Source of the DNA: Bdellovibrionales bacterium GWA1_52_35
GTDB lineage: Bacteria; Bdellovibrionota; UBA1018
Reading direction: 5' to 3'
DNA: 64,000 bases
Assembly (NCBI GenBank): GCA_001769805.1
Contig: MEPO01000034.1
Location: forward strand, 152,442 to 216,441
Under the pieces are notes generated by a model. That model was not told where the DNA came from, searched no databases, and saw only the letters and a program-made list of their open reading frames with translations. Shown in pieces: positions 43,082 to 52,959 of this stretch (the first letter of the stretch is position 1; each line of letters opens with the position of its first letter). A program made the translations under genes and the position numbers.

Positions 43082-44917
43082 ATGAACAAAGTTTGCGCCT
43101 CTTTTCTGCCCACCACCCGCCAGGAAATGGATGAGAAGGGCTGGAAGGAAATTGATGTCCTTCTGGTCTCGGGTGATGCCTATGTGGATCATCCGAGCTT
43201 TGGCGTGGCTTGTCTCGGGCGCGGGCTTGAGGCCTTGGGCCTGAAAGTCGGAATTGCCTCGCAGCCGGATGTCCTTGAGCCCGCAAAAGGTCTCGCAAGC
43301 TTGCGGGAGATGGGTCGCCCCAGGCTATTCATCGGGATCTCTTCCGGTACCGTTGATAGCATGATCAATAATTATACTGCGAACCGCAAGACGCGCTCCG
43401 ATGATATGTACTCTGAAGGCGGACGGGGCGGCAAGCGTCCCGACTACGCGAGCGTAGTGTATTCAAAACTTGCGCGCCAGGCATTCCCCGATACTCCGAT
43501 CATTGCAGGTGGAGTTGAACCGTCGCTGCGAAGACTTGCGCATTATGATTACTGGCAGAACCGGATCAGGCCTTCCATTTTGCTCGATCTTGAAGTCGAT
43601 TTTGTCGTCTTTGGTATGGGGGAGCGGCCCAGTCGTATTCTGATGGAGCAGCTGGGCCGCTTGCAGGGGCCGGTGAGCCGTCAGGACCCCGGAACGCAGG
43701 CCGCATTCGAAAAGCTCCGCCAGCAGCGGGGATTCGCTTATCTCACGACTCGCGAGCAGGCACGTACTCTTGAACCGCGTCTGACTCTGCCTGGTTTTGA
43801 AGAAGTTCGGGATGATAAAAAGAAGTTTGCGAAAGCGGCGTACCTGACAGAATTCGAAGCGAGCCCATTCAACGGCAAGCGTCTCGTGCAATATCACGGA
43901 TCCAAAGCGGTCGTCGTGAACCCGCCCTCGTTGCCGTTGAGTACGGCTGAACTCGACGCGATTTACGAACTCCCATTTACGAAAAAGCAGCACCCTCGTT
44001 ACAAAGAGCGCATTCCTGCCGCTGACATGATCCGGTTCTCGGTGACCGGAACGCGAGGTTGCTTCGGCGGCTGTTCTTTCTGTGCGATCACTTTGCACCA
44101 GGGACGCGTCGTGCAGTCCCGTTCAAAAGAAAGTATTCTGAAAGAACTGGGTGCCTTACCCAAGCTTGAGGAATTCAAAGGTATCGTCACGGACATTGGT
44201 GGACCTACAGCGAATATGTACGGTTTGAAATGCAAAGGGCCCGAAATTCAAAGCAAGTGTCGCAAACTTTCGTGCGTTTACCCCAAGGTCTGCCCACACC
44301 TTCAGTCCGACCACGCCCCTCAGATTGAATTGCTGCGCCAGGCGCGCAAAGTGCCGGGGATCCGCAAGGTCTTTATCGCTTCCGGACTCCGCTATGATCT
44401 CGCTCTGGCAGATCAGAAGTCCGGCCGGGCATACCTCAGGGAACTTATTGCGCATCACGTGGGGGGGCACCTCAAGGTGGCTCCAGAACATCTGGATTTC
44501 GAAGTGCTCAAACTGATGAAGAAACCTGGCCCGGAACTCTTTGAAGAACTTGCTGATATCTTCGAAAAGGAATCGGCCGCTGCGGGCAAGGAGCAGTTTC
44601 TGGTTCCTTATTTCATCAGTGGCTTTCCCGGAAGTACCCATGAAAAGATGGAAAAGATTTTCGGCTATATGAAAGCAAGGGGCTGGAAACTCCAGCAGGT
44701 GCAGGGTTTTATTCCCACCCCCATGACACTGGCGACCGCGATGTATTGGTCTGCCATGGACCCGGCAACCCGGGAACCGCTTTTCGTCGCGAAGGAATGG
44801 AAAGACAAGAAGATCCAGCAGGCGCTCTTGCAGCCACACAAGGTGCATAATCGGGAAGTGCTGCGCCAGTACCGGTTTCATTCGAAGCCATCGGCCAAGC
44901 CGCGTTCTGGAAAATAA
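43082..44917 (+). CDS. ygiQ: YgiQ-family radical SAM protein
   Basis: Function of this widespread family is not established. The 611-residue chain has a B12-binding-like N-terminal part (VLLVSGDAYVDHPSFGVACLGR) and a radical SAM core with the 4Fe-4S cysteines C327, C331 and C334 in GCFGGCSFC. KSRSKESILKE-like (QSRSKESILKE) and VAPEHLDFEVLKLMKKP are also conserved. It follows motB by 54 bases but seems unrelated to motility. Confidence 0.9.
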   Translation: MNKVCASFLPTTRQEMDEKGWKEIDVLLVSGDAYVDHPSFGVACLGRGLEALGLKVGIASQPDVLEPAKGLASLREMGRPRLFIGISSGTVDSMINNYTANRKTRSDDMYSEGGRGGKRPDYASVVYSKLARQAFPDTPIIAGGVEPSLRRLAHYDYWQNRIRPSILLDLEVDFVVFGMGERPSRILMEQLGRLQGPVSRQDPGTQAAFEKLRQQRGFAYLTTREQARTLEPRLTLPGFEEVRDDKKKFAKAAYLTEFEASPFNGKRLVQYHGSKAVVVNPPSLPLSTAELDAIYELPFTKKQHPRYKERIPAADMIRFSVTGTRGCFGGCSFCAITLHQGRVVQSRSKESILKELGALPKLEEFKGIVTDIGGPTANMYGLKCKGPEIQSKCRKLSCVYPKVCPHLQSDHAPQIELLRQARKVPGIRKVFIASGLRYDLALADQKSGRAYLRELIAHHVGGHLKVAPEHLDFEVLKLMKKPGPELFEELADIFEKESAAAGKEQFLVPYFISGFPGSTHEKMEKIFGYMKARGWKLQQVQGFIPTPMTLATAMYWSAMDPATREPLFVAKEWKDKKIQQALLQPHKVHNREVLRQYRFHSKPSAKPRSGK

Positions 44918-44927
44918 TTTTTGTTGC

Positions 44928-46181
44928 TCAGTAATGAAACCAGGTCAGCCAGCCGTAGCCGATCGCAAGCGTCACTAGGGTTACTGGAAATCCAACTCTG
45001 AAGTAATTCCAAAATGAGATATGAACACCGTCTCGCCGGGCACTTTCTACGACGATCAAATTTGCGACTGAGCCCAGAACTGTCAGATTCCCTGCAAAAG
45101 TGCTCGACATAGCCAGCGACAACCAGGCATCTTCGCGCAGGACTTCAGGAATGATCGGCATCAGAGGTTTAAAAAGCAGAACGGCCGGAACGTTGCTGAC
45201 CAGATTGGAAAGAACGGCGGAGGTCAGACTCAGGAACCCGATTGGATTTGTCGTCAAAAAAGTCCAGCTCTCCGGATTCCACCGGTGAATGACATGGATT
45301 TCAAAGGCGTGAACGACCACGAACAGACCCGTAAACATGACGAGCAGGCCCCAGTCGATTTCCTGATAAATCCTTGCTGGTCGAATCTGCCCGAGAACCA
45401 GAAACAAAAATGCTGCTGCTCCAAGAGCAACCAAGGCTATCGGGAAGCCTGCGAAAAATAAAACGACAGTGGCCAGGGTCGTGAACAACGCAACGTTGAA
45501 AACACGTCCGAGCATCCGTGACCTCAACCCTTCGCTGACAACTGCACGCTGTCGCAGGGCCGGGTGGGTGGAGCGTAGCTGTCCCCGGTACAGGTAAGCA
45601 ATGATCACGAAGTCAGCGAGCAGGCCTAGGAGAGCCGGCGGAAAGAGCTTGAAGGCAAAGCGGGCATACGCGATTTGTGAAAGGCTGCCGATGATCATGT
45701 TCTGCGGATTGCCGATGATCGTACCTGCTGAGCCGATATTGGCTGCAGTGGCCAGCGCCAAAAGGAACGGAAGCGGGTTCAGCTGCAAGCGTCTGCAGAG
45801 CTGAATCAGGAGCGGCGTAAATGCGAGACAGATCACATCGTTCACGAGGAACGCCGACATCACTCCCGAAAGGGCGACTGTCAGGGCGAGGGCCGCCACC
45901 GGGTCGATAACCGTGTCAAAGAGCCAGGTCCCGAGTCGCTCAAAAAAGCCGGATAGCCGGAGGAAGGCCACCAGGATCATCATTCCGAACAGGAGAAGTA
46001 ACGTTTCGAAATTGACTGCCGCGATCGATTCGGTCAGACCCAATGCGCCTGAAACGAGCAGGGCGGTTGCGCCAACAAGTGCGATCGTGGCCCGATCGAG
46101 TTTCAACCCCGGCCATCTGCCGGTCGCGAGCCCGAAGTACGTCATTCCACACAGCGCAATGCTCAGCCAGAAATTCATCAT
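44928..46181 (-). CDS. ArsB/SLC13-type anion transporter
   Basis: A 417-residue inner-membrane protein with about 11 helices. The pattern of AVNFETLLLLFGMMILVAFL and AFLVNDVICLAFTPLL is that of the ArsB/NhaD/CitT ion-transporter superfamily, and GTIIGNPQNMIIG holds the re-entrant NP motif. Substrate (arsenite, sodium/proton, sulfate or dicarboxylate) cannot be chosen. There is no ArsR or ArsC nearby, so arsenic is not favoured. Its start overlaps the stop of the 784-aa lipoprotein (ATGA), which suggests a shared role. Confidence 0.82.
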   Translation of the reverse strand: MMNFWLSIALCGMTYFGLATGRWPGLKLDRATIALVGATALLVSGALGLTESIAAVNFETLLLLFGMMILVAFLRLSGFFERLGTWLFDTVIDPVAALALTVALSGVMSAFLVNDVICLAFTPLLIQLCRRLQLNPLPFLLALATAANIGSAGTIIGNPQNMIIGSLSQIAYARFAFKLFPPALLGLLADFVIIAYLYRGQLRSTHPALRQRAVVSEGLRSRMLGRVFNVALFTTLATVVLFFAGFPIALVALGAAAFLFLVLGQIRPARIYQEIDWGLLVMFTGLFVVVHAFEIHVIHRWNPESWTFLTTNPIGFLSLTSAVLSNLVSNVPAVLLFKPLMPIIPEVLREDAWLSLAMSSTFAGNLTVLGSVANLIVVESARRDGVHISFWNYFRVGFPVTLVTLAIGYGWLTWFHY

Positions 46182-48532
46182 TTCGAAAGTTCAGCGAAGA
46201 TCTGTGCAGCCGTCAGACGGTCCGCTCCGAAATCCCAGTCCAGCCAGAGATGCTTTTTTTCTTTCCACCATAGCCACGATGATATTCCACTGAATGTCGC
46301 TTCCGGCGGCTTTCCGAAAGCCAGCAGGTAGGTGAAAAGTGCTTCGTAGTCCTTGGCGCGAATCTGCTTTTCCATTTTTCTGTTCACGACGACCTGGTGA
46401 ATGGCGTTTCTGAATACCTGGAACGCGGCAGTGGACTCATGGTAATTCAGCAGTCCCCAGGGATGCGATCTGTCATACCGTCGGAACAGGGCTTCAATAA
46501 ACTGTACGGACCCGGAGAAGCCCAGTGAATCGTTGAGATTCATGTAGTCCAGTGAAGAGTTCGGCAAGCGTGCGGCTCCCTCGAGGGCTTCCCGGAAAAG
46601 CGCCTGGCTTTTTGAATCCAGCTTTTCATAAAAATCGGCAAGATCAGGCAAACGTCTAAGGAAAAGGCCAAAATTGCCAAAAAACTCACGACGATAGCAA
46701 TCGATCTGAATGCTGGGGCGGCCAAAAACATCATCTGGACCGAGCCCTCCGCGCTCTTTGCCGCAGGATTCGGAAATTTTGTCATGAATCCGGTTTGAAA
46801 AATTGAAATTCGAATACATGAAAGCAAAGAGCTGCGTGGTTTCGTTCAGATCCAGGATTTCATCACCATTGGAAGCATAAGTGAACATGCTTCCTTCCCG
46901 GAACCGGGTTTGAATCATCAGATAGTTGTTCCTTTTCGGATCAAACATCTTCTTGGCAAACCCGATCTGCTCGATATCGCGGAAGGAATTGTAGAATTCC
47001 TGCAGGGTGACGCCGCGGCGCCCGGAAGCTCTGGCGGAATCCTCGGCATACGACGAGATCACGATATCCGCGAATTCGTGCAGGAGGTGCACCTGTGACA
47101 AATCACTGAAGGAATGCCTGCGCAAAGGAACTGCGACCGAGAAATTGATCTCGGATTCATCCGCCTGGAAAAGCGGCGGGACTGTTTGGATCAGTTCGCG
47201 GATTTTTTCGACTGCTGCCACTGTTGTGGCCTTGGGATTGTCGAGTTGCAGGTCTCTTGCAGTGAAAAGGAGTTCCTGCGGATAATACCCCAGAGTGCTG
47301 TCGCCGTTACCCCTCTGGCGCTTGAGGGTTTCATAAAGCTGTTCGAGAAACCTTTGTCCCTCAGACCAGCGTTCCAGAAGTTCTGATGCACGCAAGAGCG
47401 CCGGCTCACCCAGTCCGATCGCGGCCCGACCCGAAGGGCCGAAATCCGGCCCGGCCAGGGCACGCTTAATGAGCGCTCGCATTAGGGCTTTGAGGATTTT
47501 CCGGTTTTTAATTGTCGAAGGTAAATCAGGGGAAGGTAAGAAAAGTTCAGAGGGATGGAGCGCGTCTACAAGATCATCGAGGGCATTGAAAGAGATGACC
47601 TGCTCAGGGTGTCGCTGTGCGGCCGCAATGAGGAGCTGAAAGGCTTCCTGGGTCAACCCGACAGCGCGCTCCCGGCCGGCTCCCGTCAAAACTGTTTCAT
47701 AATTGAGCTGCAAGGTGGAGGCGCGGAGCAAAACACTGTACCACTTGGAAGCGGTTGTCAGGAACGTGACCCATTCATTGCCGTAGATCCGGTCTCCGGG
47801 CGGCGCGATCAGCAGGGCTTTCACTGCACGGATCAAAGGCATTCTTTCATGAATGCGTGCTGAAATTCCCGAGCCGCCCGGCAGCATGCCTTCGATGGCT
47901 TTGCGCAGCTCTTCGAGATGAGAAATGTGATAGGGGTGTCCCGTCTTTTCCAGGGTGCCACCGATCATCTGGGCGGCGCTTTCCAGAGCGGAACCCGCAG
48001 CATCAATGACAGAGGCATTCTGTCCAATAGCCCATTCAGGGGTGAGCGGCATGAAAGGCTGCAGCAGGATCATCTGCTCATTGAGTACCTGAAAGAATTG
48101 TCGGGTCCGTTTCAGCTCTTCAATAGTGAGACTGTTTGAGGATCCTCCGAGGAGGGTTTTCTTGAGCTCCATTAACTCGTTCATCAGATTGTCGCTAATC
48201 CGCTTGTCTTTCAGAAAGTATTTTTCGAGAAACCCCCGAAGTTCAGTGGATTTGTACACGCCGGCGTCGGCCCCACGCGTGCGCTCATAAAAGAGCTGCA
48301 GCGACTTATCGAGGCAACGCCAGAAATCGGAAATTTCTCGTGTGGTTGAATTTCCTTCGAAGTAGCGCCCGAGGGCTGAAGCGGTGTTGCTGAGACAGCC
48401 TGCTTCTGAAGGGCCCAGTTGAAGCGCGGTTTCGGTTTGCGGTGCCTCCCGGAAATGGAAATTGCACGCGCTGAGGCCGGAAGCGGCGAGGGTTAGAATT
48501 GCGAAGCAAAGAGTGTGAAATTTAGAAAACAT
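46178..48532 (-). CDS. Large lipoprotein of unknown function (784 aa)
   Basis: A lipoprotein signal with a good lipobox LSAC (C23) precedes about 760 residues. Unlike the 30-39 kb lipoproteins this one is mainly helical and charged (for example LMNELMELKKTLL, YDRSHPWGLLNYHESTAAF). No catalytic motif is recognised. It overlaps the upstream outer-membrane gene by 11 bases and the downstream transporter gene by four, so all three are probably made together. Start ATG 48532. Confidence 0.7.
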   Translation of the reverse strand: MFSKFHTLCFAILTLAASGLSACNFHFREAPQTETALQLGPSEAGCLSNTASALGRYFEGNSTTREISDFWRCLDKSLQLFYERTRGADAGVYKSTELRGFLEKYFLKDKRISDNLMNELMELKKTLLGGSSNSLTIEELKRTRQFFQVLNEQMILLQPFMPLTPEWAIGQNASVIDAAGSALESAAQMIGGTLEKTGHPYHISHLEELRKAIEGMLPGGSGISARIHERMPLIRAVKALLIAPPGDRIYGNEWVTFLTTASKWYSVLLRASTLQLNYETVLTGAGRERAVGLTQEAFQLLIAAAQRHPEQVISFNALDDLVDALHPSELFLPSPDLPSTIKNRKILKALMRALIKRALAGPDFGPSGRAAIGLGEPALLRASELLERWSEGQRFLEQLYETLKRQRGNGDSTLGYYPQELLFTARDLQLDNPKATTVAAVEKIRELIQTVPPLFQADESEINFSVAVPLRRHSFSDLSQVHLLHEFADIVISSYAEDSARASGRRGVTLQEFYNSFRDIEQIGFAKKMFDPKRNNYLMIQTRFREGSMFTYASNGDEILDLNETTQLFAFMYSNFNFSNRIHDKISESCGKERGGLGPDDVFGRPSIQIDCYRREFFGNFGLFLRRLPDLADFYEKLDSKSQALFREALEGAARLPNSSLDYMNLNDSLGFSGSVQFIEALFRRYDRSHPWGLLNYHESTAAFQVFRNAIHQVVVNRKMEKQIRAKDYEALFTYLLAFGKPPEATFSGISSWLWWKEKKHLWLDWDFGADRLTAAQIFAELSK

Positions 48533-49943
48533 AACCGACTCCCGCGTAAACCCTGTTATTGACCTGATACCGGCTGATAAAGGATTCTTCGGTGATTCTG
48601 TAGTGATTCAGCAGCTCGGTCGCCAGAAAATCAGCGCCAAAATTGACCTGCCACCGTTGCAAGGGGGTGAAGCGGAGCTCGTTCATCCAGAGTGCCCCGT
48701 CCTCGATGGCATCGTAGATCACGCGCGAGGAAAGACTCAGGTTTGAACCTGGTTTTCCAAGGATCACCCGAAGCGGTGTATTGACTCCGAAGCGAAAGGC
48801 GCTGGCAAACGGATATCGCGTTTCAAAGACGCTGCTGCTTGCGGCATCGCGGCCGACATCCGGGGCGTTGCCGCCCAAACGACGAAGATAGCCCAGATCA
48901 AAACGGGTTCGTTGAGCCGGAGACCCCAATTGAAAATAAAAGGAAGAGCCCGTCACCAGCGCCGGACTGGCAGTCTGGGCTGTCCAGTTATAAGGCACGG
49001 GCTCCAGAACGGGTTTTTCGTAGATGGTGGAAATGCTCAGGCCACTCTGTTCCAACTGATAGCCTGCTTCGATTGCTGAGAGGTGGTGATAAATGATCCG
49101 GGGCCTGATGGTTGCTGGCACCTCGATTGGGGGAGCGACATTGAGATAGGCATCGTGTCCGAGCAAGAGCTGATTCACTGGCTTGTATCCATAGGCAGCA
49201 GAAGCCCAGGCTCCCTGTTCCTGCCCGACCCGCAGTCGCACGGCAATGCTCGGATGGAGAATCATCTCTTTGACGGGAGGTATGTCCAAATCGTAGCGAA
49301 TCCGCGTTTCTTGATCAAAAAGCGCAATCTTTGAACTCGGCGGAATGAACCAGGCCGTTGGCGATTGCAGTTCTCCATTATTCACCGCTACCGGCACGCC
49401 GCGTTCTGGAACAAAGATCGGAGATGCGAAGCCGAGCAGCTGGAATCCGGGTGCCCTGATTTTTCCAAAAAAACCTGTAAGCCCGGAAGACTCTGGATGA
49501 AAATAATCCCAGCGAAAGCGTGGCTGGAAGAGGCCCAGTTTCCATTGTTCATCCAAGTGACTCCAGTCTTCAAGTTTCCTTCCAGCATGCACCTGTACTT
49601 TGGAATTCAGATTCGCAGACGTTCCGAGAAAAAGTTCGGTAACCTCCAGATAGGGCTCGACCTGGGATCCGAGGAGCAAACGAAGATCTCCTGCGGCGCT
49701 CCCTTCCAGCACCGGTCCGGAAAGGGAAGTTTTTCCCTTTGCGTGCAGGGATTGAAAGGTGGACTCGCGTTCCGAGCTCGGGGCATAGAGGTAATTCGTT
49801 GCGCTATAGTTCAAAGCGGCGTCGGAAGCTGCATATGTTGATTGGGAGGAAAGGATAAGAAGACCGAACACTGACGCGGACGCGAGAGTTCGGACACCGG
49901 AGGGCAAAGAGGTGCAGCGGCATGACATTACCTTTGGAATCAA
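48522..49943 (-). CDS. Outer-membrane beta-barrel protein of unknown function (473 aa)
   Basis: A signal peptide ends at STYAASDA. The mature chain has repeated amphipathic strands and ends YQVNNRVYAGVGYVF, a terminal phenylalanine of the sort recognised by the Bam complex. The pattern could make a barrel of 16-18 strands. I choose TTG 49943 since AGGAGG stands eight bases before it; ATG 49928 is an alternative with a weaker site and leaves the signal peptide intact. First gene of the run with the 784-aa lipoprotein and the transporter. Confidence 0.65.
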   Translation of the reverse strand: MIPKVMSCRCTSLPSGVRTLASASVFGLLILSSQSTYAASDAALNYSATNYLYAPSSERESTFQSLHAKGKTSLSGPVLEGSAAGDLRLLLGSQVEPYLEVTELFLGTSANLNSKVQVHAGRKLEDWSHLDEQWKLGLFQPRFRWDYFHPESSGLTGFFGKIRAPGFQLLGFASPIFVPERGVPVAVNNGELQSPTAWFIPPSSKIALFDQETRIRYDLDIPPVKEMILHPSIAVRLRVGQEQGAWASAAYGYKPVNQLLLGHDAYLNVAPPIEVPATIRPRIIYHHLSAIEAGYQLEQSGLSISTIYEKPVLEPVPYNWTAQTASPALVTGSSFYFQLGSPAQRTRFDLGYLRRLGGNAPDVGRDAASSSVFETRYPFASAFRFGVNTPLRVILGKPGSNLSLSSRVIYDAIEDGALWMNELRFTPLQRWQVNFGADFLATELLNHYRITEESFISRYQVNNRVYAGVGYVF

Positions 49944-50063
49944 AGAGATCGCCTCCTAGCGCGCCACCATACCACAGGCCTAGGAAACGGCAAAAAGAAT
50001 TACTATATCAATAAGATCGGGTAATGAAACGCTTTTCCCCGTCCAAACGCGGGCGCGCTTGAA

Positions 50064-50675
50064 TCAGAGCTTTTCGCCCCAGTGGGGTACTCGTTGATCC
50101 CGTGCCGACTGAAAATTTGAAACGAAAGACTTGGTGGTCTGGGATTTAAATGCGCCACTCGGGGCATACCAGGGCTGTTCCACTTCGATGGAACTGGAAA
50201 CCGAGAAGCGAAACTGGGACTCGGGTTGAGCCGTGACTTCCACTCTTTCTGTTACTTTTTTCAAATAGCTTGCAGTGCCGGTGGCCTCAATGTCTTTGGA
50301 AGCGGAGGCGTAGACAAAACGATCTTTGCGGTCTGTCGCGAAATGGACGTCAGAGCGAATGGTGACGGGATTTCCATCATTTTCAAGGCGCATCGAGAGG
50401 TCGTACCGAATGCTTGGCAAATCAGCATAAGTTTCTGAAATCGGCCCTTCATGAATGGTCGTTCCCTGGCCGACCCTGTCTAAAAGATATTGATCGAGAT
50501 TTAGAACCCTGCCGCCCGGGGCGCCCACGGTACATTCCGAAGTCAGGGCGGCAGTGAAAATTCCGTTCTTAAGTTCGGGTGTCGAGAGCCATTCAGCGGG
50601 TTGGCAGTTCCAGGCGATGGGCGTTGCGGTGGTATTCAATATTCCGAACAAGAGCAAAGAAAGAAAAGACTGCAT
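50064..50675 (-). CDS. Secreted protein of unknown function (203 aa)
   Basis: A short signal peptide (FLSLLLFGILNTTATP) leads to a beta-rich mature chain of about 185 residues with two cysteines. No family recognised. GGAGG precedes ATG 50675. It lies just downstream of the tRNA-Arg gene on the same strand (21 bases), and 120 bases after it comes the outer-membrane barrel run; this gap holds nothing I can name. Confidence 0.55.
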   Translation of the reverse strand: MQSFLSLLLFGILNTTATPIAWNCQPAEWLSTPELKNGIFTAALTSECTVGAPGGRVLNLDQYLLDRVGQGTTIHEGPISETYADLPSIRYDLSMRLENDGNPVTIRSDVHFATDRKDRFVYASASKDIEATGTASYLKKVTERVEVTAQPESQFRFSVSSSIEVEQPWYAPSGAFKSQTTKSFVSNFQSARDQRVPHWGEKL

Positions 50676-50696
50676 AAGCTTAACCTCCTGAAAAAA

Positions 50697-50773
50697 TGGC
50701 GACTCCGAAGGGATTCGAACCCCTGACCTGATGCTTAGAAGGCACCTGCTCTATCCATCTGAGCTACGGAGTC
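50697..50773 (-). tRNA. tRNA-Arg (anticodon UCU)
   Basis: Read on the minus strand, a full cloverleaf is present: acceptor GACTCCG/CGGAGTC, D arm with GCTC/GAGC, anticodon stem GGTGC/GCATC with loop CTTCTAA (anticodon TCT), and T arm with TTCGAAT. The discriminator is G and CCA is encoded. A stem of nine pairs is possible if GC/GC next to it are counted. A minus-strand TATAAT at 50867-50862 lies about 90 bases upstream and might be its promoter. Confidence 0.96.
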
Positions 50774-50891
50774 GCAATTGTAAAAGTTAAAGCATATTTG
50801 TCCGAATCAAGCCACGGCAGTCTTGATTGTGGCGCCAGAAAATTGCAAATCAGATTTCAGTATTATATAAGTAATTGAAATTTAAGACTAA

Positions 50892-51335
50892 TCAAAGAAC
50901 CTGCAGGGCTACTTTCATGAATTTTTTTCTGAGTTCGGGCGACGCACTTTGATAACGCCGGATAACTTCTCGAAGTTGCGAATCGCGGGCAGCGAATGTA
51001 ATGGCGCAAGCATGGCCCAGACTCAGAGTTTGTGCTTGTTTTCTTGATCCCGGTTCAGAAACGAAACTTTTAAAATCCGATCGAATCGTGAGGTTGGCGG
51101 CACGGAGTTCTTCAAGTGGGATCTTCAACGCAGAAGCCAGCAAGGGGAGTTTTTCCCAAGGGAGCGGTGCCCGGCCGTGTTCAATATTTGACACGAACTG
51201 TACGGAGCAACGGCAAGCCTTGGCGAGATCGAGAAGACCCAAGCTCTTTTCGAGTCTCTTCGACCGAATTAAATCACCCAAGGGACCAAAAGAACGGTGG
51301 TCGTTGGAACGACCTTTTGGACGGCCACGTTTCAT
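50892..51335 (-). CDS. XRE-family helix-turn-helix regulator
   Basis: A 147-residue protein. An arginine-rich start (KRGRPKGRSNDH) is followed by an XRE/Cro-type HTH at about residues 20-75 (LGDLIRSKRLEKSLGLLDLA, then FVSNIEHGRAPLPWEKL). The C-terminal 70 residues are not recognised and may give dimer contacts. It is divergent from the MBL hydrolase, and a short palindrome lies in the gap between. Targets unknown. Confidence 0.82.
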   Translation of the reverse strand: MKRGRPKGRSNDHRSFGPLGDLIRSKRLEKSLGLLDLAKACRCSVQFVSNIEHGRAPLPWEKLPLLASALKIPLEELRAANLTIRSDFKSFVSEPGSRKQAQTLSLGHACAITFAARDSQLREVIRRYQSASPELRKKFMKVALQVL

Positions 51336-51370
51336 AGGGATGAACTAACGTGCAGGCCGGGCTTTGCCAA

Positions 51371-51383
51371 CCGCATTCTGCGG
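51371..51383. promoter_or_regulatory. Small palindrome between xre and MBL genes
   Basis: CCGCA-TTC-TGCGG is a perfect five-base inverted repeat with a three-base centre, placed 36 bases upstream of the XRE gene start and 130 bases before the MBL gene start. It could be an operator for the XRE protein, but such short repeats also arise by chance. Confidence 0.25.
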
Positions 51384-51512
51384 ATAACCCCTACCTTGAA
51401 AGGATCTTTATATTTCACATGCATATGGCAGTTTTTTACTGTTATAGTTTTCAAAAGGGAATTTTATGAAAAGTCAAAAGTGCAAAGACTACTCTCACGC
51501 TCAAGCCACCTA

Positions 51513-52502
51513 ATGAATGCCTTGGATATAAAACTTTGGGGAGTGAGGGGCTCCTTTCCCGCCCCCCTTTCACCGGCGCTTCTGGATAAGCGACTTCACG
51601 ATACGGTCGCGGGCTTTCTGGAGAAGTACCCCTCGGGTTCAGTTGCCGATATGCATGCCTATTTCAAGGCTCTGCCCCGGCATGCCCATACGGGCTTTGG
51701 CGGCAATACGACCTGCGTCGAGGTGGGGAGTGGCTCAAGCAGAATCATCATCGATGGTGGCAGCGGTATCCGCTCCCTGGGTTATGAACTGATGGCTGGT
51801 CCCTGTGGAAAGGGTCATGGCGAGGTCCACATTCTTTTCACCCACGTTCACTGGGACCATATTATTGGCCTTCTGTTTTTTACCCCGATCTTCATTCCCG
51901 GGAACCGAATTCATGTCTACTCAGTGGATTCGGATCTGAAAGATGTTTTTGAGACACTGTTCAAAAAACCATTCTTCCCTGTGCCTTTGGCGCAGCTGGG
52001 CTCAATCATCGAGTACCACCGCCTGGAGCCGCGTAAGCCCGCCGACATCCAGGGAATCCAGGTCACGCCCTACCAGCTGGATCATCCAGATCCCTGCTGG
52101 GGTTTCAAATTCGAAAAAAATGGAAAAGTTTATTCCCATTGCGTGGACACTGAATGCACGCGGGTGACACCGGAAGAGCTTGGCGCCGATTTGCCTCTCT
52201 ATCAGGGTGTGGACCTGATGCTATTTGATGCCCAGTATACGCTGATGGAAACCATCGAACGGGTGAACTGGGGGCATGCGGCGGCATCACTCGGTCTGGA
52301 CATCGCGATGAGAGAGGGAATTCGGAAAGTGATTTTCATGCATCACGATCCGGCCTCTTCGGACGACAAAATTGCTGCGGCCGAAGCTCAGGCGCGCCGC
52401 TATTACAAAAACCAGTTGAACTCTAACCGGCGTGACTCAATTGCCCGGCTAAGCGAGGTGGACTGGTCTTTTGCCTACGAAGGTATGCACCTGAGTCTTT
52501 GA
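51513..52502 (+). CDS. MBL-fold metallohydrolase
   Basis: A 329-residue protein of the metallo-beta-lactamase fold. The zinc motif HVHWDH (111-116) and a later MHHDP (near 278) are present, with KLWGVRGSFPAP at the start and GNTTCVEV, as in phosphoribosyl-1,2-cyclic-phosphodiesterase-like proteins. The frame is open back to GTG 51297, but that would overlap the XRE gene, and homology begins at ATG 51513. Substrate not identified; cyclic phosphodiesters are the best family-based guess. Confidence 0.85.
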   Translation: MNALDIKLWGVRGSFPAPLSPALLDKRLHDTVAGFLEKYPSGSVADMHAYFKALPRHAHTGFGGNTTCVEVGSGSSRIIIDGGSGIRSLGYELMAGPCGKGHGEVHILFTHVHWDHIIGLLFFTPIFIPGNRIHVYSVDSDLKDVFETLFKKPFFPVPLAQLGSIIEYHRLEPRKPADIQGIQVTPYQLDHPDPCWGFKFEKNGKVYSHCVDTECTRVTPEELGADLPLYQGVDLMLFDAQYTLMETIERVNWGHAAASLGLDIAMREGIRKVIFMHHDPASSDDKIAAAEAQARRYYKNQLNSNRRDSIARLSEVDWSFAYEGMHLSL

Positions 52503-52520
52503 ATTTGGGAATTCCGCTGG

Positions 52521-52844
52521 TCAGGCGCCCCCTCTGTGTCCGCGCGAAGCCGCACCGCCTTTTCTTCCGATGTTTGCCATATGTTCCTTGTTTTTGGAAA
52601 CACTGAGGCCGCCCTTACGGCCGATCTGCGACATGTGTTCGCGATTTCTGGAAACGGCCAGGCCACCTTTGCGCGCAACTTCGCGGCGGGTTCCTTCGTC
52701 CATGGCAGCCGTGCCCCGGCGCGATACGGGCCGTTCCTCTTTTTGTCGCTCGGATGGACGCGGCTCTGTACCTTGTTCCTTGAATTCCTTGAATTCGCCC
52801 GAGGGTGGGTTGTCCTTCAATGTTTCGTCCTTTTTGTCTGGCAT
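52521..52844 (-). CDS. KGG-repeat stress-induced protein
   Basis: A 107-residue, very hydrophilic protein. Three repeats of the KGG (con-10/GsiB-like) type lie in the C-terminal half: ARKGGLAVSRNREH, GRKGGLSVSKNKEH and GRKGGAASRGH. The N-terminal half is charged and looks disordered. Relatives are made in dry or starving cells and spores. GGAGG lies five bases before ATG 52844. It converges with the MBL gene. Confidence 0.82.
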   Translation of the reverse strand: MPDKKDETLKDNPPSGEFKEFKEQGTEPRPSERQKEERPVSRRGTAAMDEGTRREVARKGGLAVSRNREHMSQIGRKGGLSVSKNKEHMANIGRKGGAASRGHRGGA

Positions 52845-52959
52845 ATGAACCTCCGATGCTCCTGAGTCCGCTTCAGTGAATGGTTGATGTGAACTGATGT
52901 GCTGTCAGGTTGTGCAAGCGATATTCCCGGCGCGGATTTTGGAGACATAAATACCAATC

